Position numbers and translations under genes: made by a program
Part shown: in pieces, positions 1-8,292 of the stretch
How the letters are laid out: every line of letters starts with the position of its first letter
Position numbering within the stretch: position 1 is the first letter of the stretch
Notes under the pieces: generated by a model
What the model saw: the letters and a program-made list of their open reading frames with translations, nothing else
Told to the model about the DNA's origin: nothing
Databases searched by the model: none
DNA from: Porphyromonas crevioricanis
Lineage (GTDB): Bacteria; Bacteroidota; Bacteroidia; Bacteroidales; Porphyromonadaceae
Assembly (NCBI RefSeq): GCF_900167225.1
Contig: NZ_FUXH01000003.1
Span: 62,001-126,000 of the forward strand
DNA: 64,000 bases
Direction: 5' to 3'

Positions 1-1370
1 AAGCCAGACTCAAGGAAGATTTGTCTAAAGAGATGAAAGATGAGCTTATCCAGTTTATGCTTGGGAAAGGCTTCTCAATCTCGCCTACCACCCTCGAGGG
101 GTACGACAAAACTTACATACACAATGCCTTCAAGGTTGCCATGCACTTCAAGAAGGATGGAGAAATACTTATCAATAAAAAGATCAGGATAGAGGGGACT
201 CCGACAGAAAATTCTCAGCCAGTCTCCTTAGGGTTCGACAATCAACAAGCAAGGTATACAGAAGCTTGCAATGCAAAAGCCTGGAAGGACTTAGCCTCTT
301 TGGCCGAGCTTTCTCCCAATGACAAAAACCTCATCTATAGCTACTACTCGATGATGCAACCTTGGGCAATGCTGCACAACGCGGCCAGCAATGATGGGAT
401 CCCGGAGATAGATTGCATCACAGCTATTCATCCTCCTCTGAACGAACAGTGGTACAATGAATATTGGGATTTGCTGAAAAGGAACTTCAATATCACCGAT
501 AGTGAGACAAGAATGAGTACAGCCAATACAATCTTCTCCTCTCATCTGGTCTCTCCCCTCCCCTCTTTCTTAGATGTATTGAAAGCCTACTACGACTGTG
601 ATCCACAGGTCGTGGACTTCTCTCAAAAGGAACAAACTGCGACACTCATCAACGAATGGGTCAAAGAGCATACTATGGAAATGATTCCCTCTTTCATATT
701 GCCGGAAGAGCTCCAAGAGAATATGGTATCACTTCTCGTAAATGCTATCTACTTGAAAGCAAGTTGGAGTAAGGGATTGCACTTCGACGTTCAAAAGACT
801 CAAGCCCGGCCTTTTGCCTCTCTCGGCAATATCCCGACAATGAATCAAAAAGCAGAGATGTGCTACTACCACTCTCAGCAAGGCTTTTCGTCTGTCTCCT
901 TACCTCTCGGGAACGGCTCTTTCGAAGCTATATTCATCCTCCCAGACAATGGAGAATCCCCTCTTTCCATAGCTAAACAAATCGCAAATACCCCTCATCT
1001 TTCTCTATCCGGACACATGACGGAAGTAGATCTATATCTGCCTAAGTTCAAGGTGATAGCCTCATCTCCTCTAAATAAGATGTACAAAAGAGACCATGGC
1101 AAACTCTATAAGAAAGAGGGTTTATTCTTGCGAGGCTGGAATAACCCTAGATTTGTGGTATCGCAGGTGACTCAGAAGTGTATCGTATCAGTGGATGAAA
1201 AGGGGGCAGAAGCTGCTGCTGCAAGCGCAATAACAATAGAACCGACAGCTGTCGAACCACAAGATCCCATTACATTGCACTTCGACAGACCTTTCCTCTT
1301 TCTTATCAGGCATACGGAAAGTCAAATGCACCTCTTCTCTGGTATTATTTACAGACCAGAGTGGAAGTAA
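1..1370 (+). CDS. serpin family serine protease inhibitor (5' end outside window)
   Basis: Serpins trap serine or cysteine proteases by a suicide mechanism. The reading frame is open from the window edge, and the first candidate start inside is only a TTG at 21, so the true start probably lies upstream. The serpin fold begins near residue 90 (counted from the TTG) with SPNDKNLIYSYYSMMQPWAM. It continues with LVNAIYLKASW and ends with FDRPFLFLIRH. The reactive-centre-loop hinge EKGAEAAAAS is intact, which in the family marks an inhibitory serpin rather than a storage or chaperone type. About 90 residues before the fold match no domain I know. An intrinsic terminator follows directly. A secreted inhibitor of host proteases is an inference; the export signal, if any, is not visible. 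Confidence 0.9.
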   Translation, partial: ARLKEDLSKEMKDELIQFMLGKGFSISPTTLEGYDKTYIHNAFKVAMHFKKDGEILINKKIRIEGTPTENSQPVSLGFDNQQARYTEACNAKAWKDLASLAELSPNDKNLIYSYYSMMQPWAMLHNAASNDGIPEIDCITAIHPPLNEQWYNEYWDLLKRNFNITDSETRMSTANTIFSSHLVSPLPSFLDVLKAYYDCDPQVVDFSQKEQTATLINEWVKEHTMEMIPSFILPEELQENMVSLLVNAIYLKASWSKGLHFDVQKTQARPFASLGNIPTMNQKAEMCYYHSQQGFSSVSLPLGNGSFEAIFILPDNGESPLSIAKQIANTPHLSLSGHMTEVDLYLPKFKVIASSPLNKMYKRDHGKLYKKEGLFLRGWNNPRFVVSQVTQKCIVSVDEKGAEAAAASAITIEPTAVEPQDPITLHFDRPFLFLIRHTESQMHLFSGIIYRPEWK

Positions 1371-1414
1371 CAGAAACCTGTTTTCAGTCCTTACTAACAC
1401 ACCAACTTTGCCAA

Positions 1415-1456
1415 GGGGTTATGTCATAAATGATTTTATGGCATAGCCTCTTTTTT
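1415..1456 (+). terminator. intrinsic terminator after the serpin gene
   Basis: A 16-pair stem (arms 1415-1430 and 1435-1450, three G-U pairs, loop TGAT) is followed by six T residues at 1451-1456. It sits 45 bases after the serpin stop codon. Confidence 0.8.
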
Positions 1457-1524
1457 GTCGAAACAGGTAAGTATAAGTTGAAGAAAGAGGTTTTACAGAA
1501 AAAAAGAAGAAAGGCAAGTGGAGA

Positions 1525-1947
1525 TCAATCCATAAGAATGATATTCCGAATCCCATTGGCAATCACAAGCAGAATCAAGAAGGCTAATCCCCATGGAGGT
1601 ATTCTCCTGCGATTCGGATGCCAGAACTCCGATCCTGAGAGCAGATAGAAAAGATAGAAAAGAGAAGAGAATAGTAAGTAAAAAGCAAAGAGCACAGCCA
1701 AGGGATTCATCTCTACAGCAGCAAACCAATCACCTTGGAGCAACAAGCGTAATGCACGCAAGGTACCACAACCGGGGCAAGGATAGCCCGTAAGCTGTCG
1801 GATGGGACAATGTAAAGGTTGGGACTCCCAAAAAAATATAACCGGCAACAGGCCTATGGGTAAAAACAAAAACCACCGCCTCCCCATGCGATGACATAGA
1901 GAAGCGATGGTCGAAAAAAATCTACCAGATCTGACGAACTTAGACAT
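1525..1947 (-). CDS. DUF2752 family membrane protein
   Basis: A 140-residue protein with the DUF2752 signature: a cysteine motif CPGCGTLRAL at residues 57-66, another Cys at 47, and three hydrophobic segments (about 22-40, 81-105 and 118-138). The function of the family is unknown. It lies 41 bases downstream of the TM2-domain gene on the same strand. I recall such pairing from other Bacteroidetes, so a shared membrane role is likely but unproven. The converging serpin gene ends about 150 bases away. Confidence 0.85.
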   Translation of the reverse strand: MSKFVRSGRFFSTIASLCHRMGRRWFLFLPIGLLPVIFFWESQPLHCPIRQLTGYPCPGCGTLRALRLLLQGDWFAAVEMNPLAVLFAFYLLFSSLFYLFYLLSGSEFWHPNRRRIPPWGLAFLILLVIANGIRNIILMD

Positions 1948-1988
1948 AAGACAAACAAAGCCCAGTGGTCAGAAATCCCGAATACCCT

Positions 1989-2345
1989 TTAGAGTAAGTT
2001 TATGGCCTCATGAATTCTCTTCATATTGGCTTCACGGGTAGCATCAGTAATCAAGAACAAATCGATAATAGCCCAAATACCACAGCCACCGAAAGTAAGC
2101 AGCTTAGCTACGCCGAGCCCCACTTGTCCGAGCATAAAACGATCTATACCGAGGGTTCCAGCAAAGATTGATACAATCAGCAACGTAGTAGGGTCTTTCA
2201 TCTCTACTGCCTGAAGTTGAATGATCTGAGAATCACTCATATCTTCCAACCGCTTTCTCAAAGAAGGAATTTCATGTGAGGGTAAATACTTCGATACAGA
2301 AATGATGTACGCATTGAGCATATCAGAACTCATAATTTTTGTCAT
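1989..2345 (-). CDS. TM2 domain-containing protein
   Basis: A 118-residue protein. Residues 1-50 are polar and probably helical. Residues 52-101 form a TM2 domain: two transmembrane helices joined by a short loop with GIDRF, followed by the glycine-rich LLTFGGCGIWAIID. TM2 proteins are small membrane proteins of unclear function in bacteria. ATG at 2345 is used; in-frame ATGs also occur at codons 5 and 9. The 277 bases upstream, to the DJ-1 gene, show no other gene. Confidence 0.85.
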   Translation of the reverse strand: MTKIMSSDMLNAYIISVSKYLPSHEIPSLRKRLEDMSDSQIIQLQAVEMKDPTTLLIVSIFAGTLGIDRFMLGQVGLGVAKLLTFGGCGIWAIIDLFLITDATREANMKRIHEAINLL

Positions 2346-2622
2346 ATTTGTGTCTTCCGGCTCCGGCGAAGACTTTTTACTATTGAGCTAAGAGAGTCGC
2401 GAAGCCACCTTCATATCAGCCGACCCTAATACTACACGAATGGAGGAAAGACCAATGCAATAGGACGCTCCCTTTTTTACTTCTTATCGGGAAAATACTT
2501 TTTAATTTCTGTTTGAGAGGCGGAGGTGATAATTATTTGACATCTCCATGGGGAGCGAAATTATACGATCCGATCTAAAGATACAAGTCTTTTAATACTT
2601 TCCCTTCGGAGTACACAAGAGA

Positions 2623-3171
2623 CTACTGAAACAACATGCCCGAAGCAACTTCTTTGGCTCTTGCTTCTCCAGCCAACCGCTTCACGATAGCCAAAGCAAA
2701 TGAGGCCGCAAAAGCTGGCCCCTTACCTGTGATGACATGGCCGTCTTCTGCCACTCCCTGTGTAGAAATACGAGCATCTATAAGACGCTCCTCAAAGCCG
2801 GGATAACAAGTCATCTCTCGTCCTTTCGAGATACCCAATGCCCCCAAAACCATGGGAGCAGCGCAGATTGCAGCCAAGAGACGACCTGCTTCATGCTGCC
2901 TAACCAGTGCTTCTCTCAATTTTACACAATCCATCAGATTGGCAGCTCCTGGCATTCCTCCAGGAAGAACAAGGCAGGCGGCATCGTCGAGAGTAACATC
3001 ATTGATAAGAGTGTCGGCCTCAACAGCAACTTCATGTGCTCCAATCACCTTACGATCCGCATGTACAGATACTGTACATACGGGCAATTCTGCACGACGA
3101 AGGATGTCGATCACGGAGAGGGCTTCAATCTCTTCAAACCCGTTGGCTAAGAATACGAATACTTGATTCAT
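2623..3171 (-). CDS. DJ-1/PfpI family protein
   Basis: A 182-residue protein of the DJ-1/ThiJ/PfpI superfamily, closest in length and motifs to the YajL/DJ-1 branch. The nucleophile-elbow cysteine is C103 in LAAICAAPMVLG, and the acidic partner is in GFEEIEAL near residue 13. Family members act as chaperones, glyoxalases or deglycases; which activity applies here cannot be read from sequence. It starts 67 bases after the tonB-like gene on the same strand and probably ends that operon. Confidence 0.9.
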   Translation of the reverse strand: MNQVFVFLANGFEEIEALSVIDILRRAELPVCTVSVHADRKVIGAHEVAVEADTLINDVTLDDAACLVLPGGMPGAANLMDCVKLREALVRQHEAGRLLAAICAAPMVLGALGISKGREMTCYPGFEERLIDARISTQGVAEDGHVITGKGPAFAASFALAIVKRLAGEARAKEVASGMLFQ

Positions 3172-3238
3172 GGCTAAATGTATTTTGTGGTTTTGTCTTT
3201 TTCTTTCTGCATCTCGGTTCCTCTATTCGGAACAAATC

Positions 3239-4069
3239 TCAACGCAAATCATAACGATAGGTAATAGTTCCTCGCTGATTCGGAGCATTCGATACGGCAT
3301 TGAAGCGTGTACGCCTGGCTGCATCTCTGGCAGAAGAACGCATCCCTGCATCGGCAATATTCGTTCCAGCGGGATCAATCCATGCATTTACTACACCCCC
3401 CGAAGCATCCACTTCTATACCAACTCGAATGGTTCCTCGTATGGCACTGGCATAGGTGGGACGGACCGGTTGCCCTCCATTGCCAGCAATGGTGCGCCCA
3501 CTGAGGGCATAGGAGTCACCACTACCATGTATACTGCCCTGGTTACCTATTCCCTTAACATCGGCTCCCTGACTTTCACTCTTATTTCGACCTCGTCCAA
3601 AAGCTCCTGCTACATCCTGCCCTATCTGCCGTTCGGCTCGTTTGCGAGCCTCTTCTGCCTGTTGGGCTCTTATGGCTTCTTGGCGAGCCTCTCGACGTCT
3701 GCGCTCAGCCTCCTCGGCAGCTCGCCTTCGTTCTACCTCGGCAGCATCAATCTTTGGGGCCTCATTCCGAGTCATTGTATTGATAGGAGGTTGCTTAACT
3801 CTGGCCCTTCGATGGCTCTTAGGTGATGTATTCTTGGAGGCAGATGGTGGCATAGGGGTTTCTTTCTCCTGCACATTCCCTCGTGCAGGCTCCTCTTGCC
3901 CCTGTGTCATCTCTGATGTTGTGCCATAATTGATGAGCACCAGCTCTACCAACTCGGTACGAGGAGGAGTGGAGGAAATATGTATCAACATCAGCACCCC
4001 CAAAGCCAAGGCATGCAACCCCAGCGTGACAAGAAGAGATACGATTCGCTGTCGATCAATGGATTTCAT
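3239..4069 (-). CDS. TonB family energy transducer
   Basis: A 276-residue protein with TonB/TolA layout. One N-terminal membrane helix (about residues 10-31) is followed by a long periplasmic segment rich in Glu, Arg and Ala, probably a helical rod (about residues 108-150). The C-terminal domain of about 85 residues has GTIRVGIEVDASGGVVNAW and ends in ITYRYDLR. It should couple the ExbB-ExbD proton channel, encoded directly upstream, to outer membrane receptors. Conserved TonB box-binding residues are less clear than in classical TonB, so a TolA-like role is possible. Confidence 0.85.
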   Translation of the reverse strand: MKSIDRQRIVSLLVTLGLHALALGVLMLIHISSTPPRTELVELVLINYGTTSEMTQGQEEPARGNVQEKETPMPPSASKNTSPKSHRRARVKQPPINTMTRNEAPKIDAAEVERRRAAEEAERRRREARQEAIRAQQAEEARKRAERQIGQDVAGAFGRGRNKSESQGADVKGIGNQGSIHGSGDSYALSGRTIAGNGGQPVRPTYASAIRGTIRVGIEVDASGGVVNAWIDPAGTNIADAGMRSSARDAARRTRFNAVSNAPNQRGTITYRYDLR

Positions 4070-4098
4070 GGTGTTCCAACTTAATCACACTCCCTCGA

Positions 4099-4515
4099 CT
4101 AAATGTCCGCGACCTTGGTTGCCAACATGATGCGCACGTTGGCTCTCGAAGCCAGCGTTACCACCTTTATCACCTCTTTGTATGGTACAGATTCATCTGC
4201 ATAAATTGCCATATACACATCCGGATCTACAGCCTGATATTCGGCCAGTTTGGCCGGTATATCTTCGAACAAGATCTCTTCCTCTTGATGCTGACCGTAG
4301 GCTAAAAAATAGTGCAGGTCGGGTGTGAGGGTAAGGCGAAGCACCTCCTTACTTGCAGAAGCCTGCTTGTCAGAAGCCGGTAGATTAACCTTGATGATGT
4401 TGGGAACAACGAAAGTGGAGGTAATCATAAAAAAGATAAGCAGCAGGAAGATCACGTCTGTCATAGAAGCCATGCTGAAAGACGGGCTGCTGCCAGAACG
4501 TCTGCGCAGACTCAT
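4099..4515 (-). CDS. exbD: biopolymer transporter ExbD
   Basis: A 138-residue ExbD/TolR protein with a single N-terminal membrane helix. The helix carries the essential aspartate (D20 in MTDVIFLLLIFFM) that conducts protons, followed by a periplasmic domain. Its ATG overlaps the exbB stop codon in an ATGA at 4512-4515, so the two are probably translationally coupled. It works with ExbB and the TonB-like protein to energise the outer membrane. Confidence 0.93.
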   Translation of the reverse strand: MSLRRRSGSSPSFSMASMTDVIFLLLIFFMITSTFVVPNIIKVNLPASDKQASASKEVLRLTLTPDLHYFLAYGQHQEEEILFEDIPAKLAEYQAVDPDVYMAIYADESVPYKEVIKVVTLASRANVRIMLATKVADI

Positions 4516-5219
4516 ACTCGCTCATTGATTAAATCCATAAACTCCAAAGTCTTTGTCTCCATTTTGTTCACAACCTTGTCCGTGAGGGCAACTAAATAGT
4601 TATAGCCAAAAAGGACAATGATCCCCACAATAAGTCCTCCAACAGTCGTGACCAAAGCTTGGTAAATACCACCGGCTAACATGCTTATATCTGCCCCTCC
4701 GGCAGCAGCACTGGACATATTGTAGAAAGACTCTATCATACCCGTTACGGTACCCAAAAAGCCTATCATGGGAGCTACAGCAGCTATCGATGCTAGTACA
4801 GGCATTCCGTTCTCCAACTTACCAACCTCGATGTTCCCGACATTCTCTATCGCAACGAGAATATCGTTCATCGGACGCCCCAGTCGGCTCAATCCCTTCT
4901 CGATCATACGCGCAGAAGGAGTATTCGTACTCTGGCAAAGGTTAATAGCGGAGTCTAACTTCCCATCGTGGAGGTAGTCCTTTATACGTTCCATAAAGGC
5001 ATCTCCCTCCTTACCGGCAGCATGTATCTGCAGCAACTTACGAACAAAGAGATAAATGGCTATTACAGACAGCGCAAGCAGGATATATATAATGGGACCT
5101 CCATATTGAGCCAACTCCCAGAAAGAGGGAGGCGATACGGGTTCTGCTGTGGCAGGAGAGGAAATTGTACGTACAATGGTATCTGTTACCGGGTTTTCTA
5201 TTTGAAGCAATGGTATCAT
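4512..5219 (-). CDS. exbB: MotA/TolQ/ExbB proton channel family protein
   Basis: A 235-residue ExbB/TolQ-type inner membrane protein. TM1 is about residues 40-64. The conserved block with PVLASIAAVAPMIGFLGTVT covers TM2, and VTTVGGLIVGIIVLFGYNYL covers TM3. The cytoplasmic loop lies between TM1 and TM2. It forms the proton channel with ExbD. It is the second gene after pdxJ (66-base gap) in a minus-strand operon pdxJ-exbB-exbD-tonB. Confidence 0.93.
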   Translation of the reverse strand: MIPLLQIENPVTDTIVRTISSPATAEPVSPPSFWELAQYGGPIIYILLALSVIAIYLFVRKLLQIHAAGKEGDAFMERIKDYLHDGKLDSAINLCQSTNTPSARMIEKGLSRLGRPMNDILVAIENVGNIEVGKLENGMPVLASIAAVAPMIGFLGTVTGMIESFYNMSSAAAGGADISMLAGGIYQALVTTVGGLIVGIIVLFGYNYLVALTDKVVNKMETKTLEFMDLINERV

Positions 5220-5285
5220 ATGCCGTATATTCTGCGTTTAGGTGATATAATTTTCTTAAATGGCAAACAAGGAAGGGGATATGCC

Positions 5286-6008
5286 TTAGGCTTTCGCTTT
5301 CAGGCAGCTTAGATAAGCAGCAATTGTCCTCTCCAGCCCCATGTAGAGGGCATCGGCTATCAAAGCATGCCCTATGGAGACCTCTTCGAGCTGCCCGAGG
5401 GATTGGGCAAAGAAGGCAAGATTATCCAAATTCAAATCGTGACCGGCATTGACAGCCAACCCCAATTTGTGAGCATGGGCTGCGGCCTGCACAAAAGGAG
5501 CCACAGCAGTGTCTCTGTCTTGATGATAGGCCGAAGCATATGGCTCCGTATATAGCTCGATGCGATCCGTACCGGTCTCTCTGGCTGCAGAGATTGTAGG
5601 CAAAGAAGTGCCCACAAAGATTGATGTACGTACCCCTAAGCCATGAAAATGATCAATCAAAGATTTCAGGTGATCGAAATGTTTCTCCACATCCCAACCG
5701 GCATTACTTGTCAGCACTCCGGGTGCATCGGGCACCAGAGTTACCTGCGTGGGGTGTGCTCTCTCTATCAACTTGATAAAACGATCATCAGGATTTCCCT
5801 CGATATTAAATTCGGTAGTAAGATGTTCATTCAGCTCCAACACATCGCTATAACGAATATGTCTCTCGTCCGGTCTGGGGTGTACCGTGATTCCCTCCGC
5901 TCCGAACCGCTCGCAATCGAGCGCGACTTGTAACACATTGGGGACATCCCCTCCCCTGGCATTACGCAGTGTAGCTATTTTATTGACGTTTACACTCAGT
6001 CTTGTCAT
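5286..6008 (-). CDS. pdxJ: pyridoxine 5'-phosphate synthase
   Basis: A 240-residue PdxJ. It condenses 1-deoxyxylulose 5-phosphate with 3-amino-2-oxopropyl phosphate to give pyridoxine 5'-phosphate, the last ring-forming step of DXP-dependent vitamin B6 synthesis. TIM-barrel motifs seen are the N-terminal [31 protein letters not shown] with the active-site histidine, and [10 protein letters not shown] with a catalytic glutamate. It heads the operon with exbB-exbD-tonB. A TACCTTTG box lies 26 bases upstream of the start. Confidence 0.96.
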   Translation of the reverse strand: MTRLSVNVNKIATLRNARGGDVPNVLQVALDCERFGAEGITVHPRPDERHIRYSDVLELNEHLTTEFNIEGNPDDRFIKLIERAHPTQVTLVPDAPGVLTSNAGWDVEKHFDHLKSLIDHFHGLGVRTSIFVGTSLPTISAARETGTDRIELYTEPYASAYHQDRDTAVAPFVQAAAHAHKLGLAVNAGHDLNLDNLAFFAQSLGQLEEVSIGHALIADALYMGLERTIAAYLSCLKAKA

Positions 6009-6033
6009 CGGTTTGATATATATTTGCTTGTCG

Positions 6034-6041
6034 CAAAGGTA
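6034..6041 (-). promoter_or_regulatory. Bacteroidetes -7 promoter box for pdxJ
   Basis: TACCTTTG on the minus strand matches the sigma-ABfr -7 consensus TAnnTTTG. No TTTG was found at the usual 19-21 base distance upstream, so the -33 element is weak. It lies in the 74-base divergent gap between pdxJ and nadK. Confidence 0.5.
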
Positions 6042-6082
6042 GTTTATTATCGATACAAGATAAAACAGTTGGTATAGGCCTT

Positions 6083-6943
6083 ATGGAAATAGCAGTTTTT
6101 GGGAGCCAACATAAAGTAGATCAGGCAGAAAACATCGTACACTTCATCTGTCAACTGTCCCAAATAGCCAAACTCAGTGTGGAGAGACAGTTCTATGGCT
6201 TCATCCGTCGTAGTCTGGGGCTCAAAATAGAATGCAATATCTTGGACGAAGAGACACTTCCTACAGCCAACTATGTGGTATCCATAGGAGGAGACGGCAC
6301 ATTCCTAAGAGCGGCCCGTTATATCGGAGCTACAGAAATACCTATCTGGGGGATCAACTCCGGCAGGCTGGGTTTCCTAACTGATGCCGACTGCTCAGAA
6401 GCTATTGGGCTTATTGATAAACTAGTAGAAGGTATATTTGAGTTGGAGAGCCGCTCCATTTTGCAGATCGAGGTAGGAGACCATTACATCGGCCATGCCC
6501 TCAACGAAGCTGCTATCATGAAACGGGAAACCGGCTCTATCATTACCATTGACACCTATCTCGGGGATGACTATCTGGCAGCCTACGATGCCGATGGCTT
6601 GATCATAGCCACACCAACCGGATCTACAGCCTATTCTCTCTCTGTCAATGGTCCTCTTATCATGCCTCACTCTCAAGATTTTGTTCTCTCCCCCATTGCT
6701 CCGCATACACTAAATATGCGTCCACTGGTAGTACCGGACAACACAATCATATCCATGACGGTGAGCTCTCGCAGCGACAGTTTCCTACTCTCTTTGGACG
6801 GCAAAGCTTCCCCTTTCGACTGTGGAGAGCCAATACGCATACGAAAAGCAGACTATAGTATCCGCCTGATGAAAGTTGCCAACCACTCCTTTGCCGACAC
6901 CTTGCGCAAAAAATTGATGTGGGGAGCTGCCGTGCGCAGTTGA
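6083..6943 (+). CDS. nadK: NAD kinase
   Basis: A 286-residue ATP/polyphosphate NAD kinase, which phosphorylates NAD to NADP. The diagnostic GGDGT motif is at residues 69-73 with catalytic D71. An NE motif (ALNEAAI) and the PTGSTAYSLS substrate motif follow. It is divergent from pdxJ. With nadBCA at 42-46 kb it completes the NADP route seen in this window. Confidence 0.96.
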   Translation: MEIAVFGSQHKVDQAENIVHFICQLSQIAKLSVERQFYGFIRRSLGLKIECNILDEETLPTANYVVSIGGDGTFLRAARYIGATEIPIWGINSGRLGFLTDADCSEAIGLIDKLVEGIFELESRSILQIEVGDHYIGHALNEAAIMKRETGSIITIDTYLGDDYLAAYDADGLIIATPTGSTAYSLSVNGPLIMPHSQDFVLSPIAPHTLNMRPLVVPDNTIISMTVSSRSDSFLLSLDGKASPFDCGEPIRIRKADYSIRLMKVANHSFADTLRKKLMWGAAVRS

Positions 6944-6956
6944 GCTATTGGCCCCA

Positions 6957-6976
6957 AGAGAGAGAGAGAGAGAGAG
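6957..6976. repeat. (AG)10 simple sequence repeat
   Basis: Ten AG dinucleotides lie between the convergent ends of nadK and the SGNH hydrolase, followed by more purine-rich sequence to 6988. It is outside both coding regions, so repeat-length change would not shift a reading frame. Confidence 0.9.
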
Positions 6977-6990
6977 AAGAAAGAGAGCTT

Positions 6991-8292
6991 TCAATCCTTC
7001 TCGGATAGGCTCTTGTTCTTGCCCTGCATGGCCTTTTCTACAACAGGCTCAAGCTCCTTGAGTATCAAACGCCCCTGACGCTGATAACCCTCAACGGTAA
7101 AGTGCACCTTGTCAGCTCCATACAAACCTTCTTCGGTCCAGCGCAAAGCCCCATCATTTCCTCCCATCATTTCATGCAGATCAATGCACACGATGCCACG
7201 CTCCTGACAATAGCTGCGCATAGCTTTGGCCGCTTTGAGAGTATTGTCATTAGGCTCTACTTGAGTGCGGTAGACCGGCACACGGCGATAGCGAGCCTTC
7301 TTACCACGACCTCGACGCACTCTCTTACTACCAGCCTTGAGCCGAGTCGTCCGGAAGAAAGGAGGAGGAGTTGTGAATACAATTTGAGCCTGAGGACAAT
7401 ACTCCTGCAATAGTGTGACTAAGCGATCTAAAGAGGATAAGTAAACCTCCTCGTTGAAATTTCGCCCTGTACACTCATTGGTTCCCAAAGAAACGAGTAC
7501 GATGTTTGGCCTAAGAGAGGCGAGCCCTTGCATATACACATCACTGGCATACTGATCCATCACAGCTCCATTAAGCCCAATTTCGTGGTAAAAGATTTTC
7601 CTTTTCTTGGTCTCTGTCAGCTCCAAGACAAAGCCACTGTAGCCGGTATCCTCTCCAAAGACCACTGTGGAGTTGGGGATGAGACGCAGAGAAGAAGTCG
7701 GGATGTCCAAGAGCAGCGTATCTACAACCATATCGCTCCGTTGCTGGGATGGCAGCAGGGTATAGCCGGTATTGCTTCCCGGTTTGAGAGGAGTCGCATG
7801 ATAACTCCGATGCACATATACTCGATCGAACTGCTCCGTATTTTTCAGAGACAGAGAGAGATTGAAGTTTTGGGCAGCAGGACGCAGTAAAATACCGGAT
7901 GGTCCCACGGCCTGTGGAGTTCTGTTCTGCTGTGTAATGAGTTTGTAGTGCCAACGAGACGGGCTAGCCTGCACACTGTAATCGGTTGGCTGATTGCTCC
8001 CATACAATTTGTAAGGGCTAATCCACCCACGTCCTGCCGATCCGAAGCGTTGTTGCAACTCTTTGCGTAAGAGCCCACTCATATGCCCGGCCTGCACATG
8101 ACTATCTCCTATATGTACCAACACAAAGGCTTGATTACGAGAAGCTCCTATATCGAGTCTTGTGGTCGTATCATCAGACAGCATAGCAGCCTCGGATCTG
8201 CCGGCCCACAAACGAAGCCAACACTCCGGTAGGGCAAGAAGCCCTACAAGAAGACAAGAGATGATAAGTTTCCATCTATTCGATAGCATCAT
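6991..8292 (-). CDS. SGNH/GDSL hydrolase family protein (second of a pair)
   Basis: A predicted exported esterase-like protein of 433 residues. SGNH blocks are visible: VHIGDSHVQAG with nucleophile S64, VSLGTNECTG with the block III asparagine, and DKVHFTVEGY with the Asp-x-x-His pair. An N-terminal hydrophobic segment (residues 8-22) suggests export or membrane anchoring. The frame stays open upstream to 8454, but ATG at 8292 (tandem ATGATG, with GGAGAA just upstream) fits better. It gives a 17-base overlap with the preceding gene and likely translational coupling. Relatives act as acetylxylan, rhamnogalacturonan or peptidoglycan O-acetylesterases; the substrate here is unknown. Confidence 0.85.
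   Translation of the reverse strand: MMLSNRWKLIISCLLVGLLALPECWLRLWAGRSEAAMLSDDTTTRLDIGASRNQAFVLVHIGDSHVQAGHMSGLLRKELQQRFGSAGRGWISPYKLYGSNQPTDYSVQASPSRWHYKLITQQNRTPQAVGPSGILLRPAAQNFNLSLSLKNTEQFDRVYVHRSYHATPLKPGSNTGYTLLPSQQRSDMVVDTLLLDIPTSSLRLIPNSTVVFGEDTGYSGFVLELTETKKRKIFYHEIGLNGAVMDQYASDVYMQGLASLRPNIVLVSLGTNECTGRNFNEEVYLSSLDRLVTLLQEYCPQAQIVFTTPPPFFRTTRLKAGSKRVRRGRGKKARYRRVPVYRTQVEPNDNTLKAAKAMRSYCQERGIVCIDLHEMMGGNDGALRWTEEGLYGADKVHFTVEGYQRQGRLILKELEPVVEKAMQGKNKSLSEKD

Noticed and set aside
1430-1793. Plus-strand frames at 1430-1793
   Set aside because: They are antisense to the DUF2752 gene, which has a recognised family motif.
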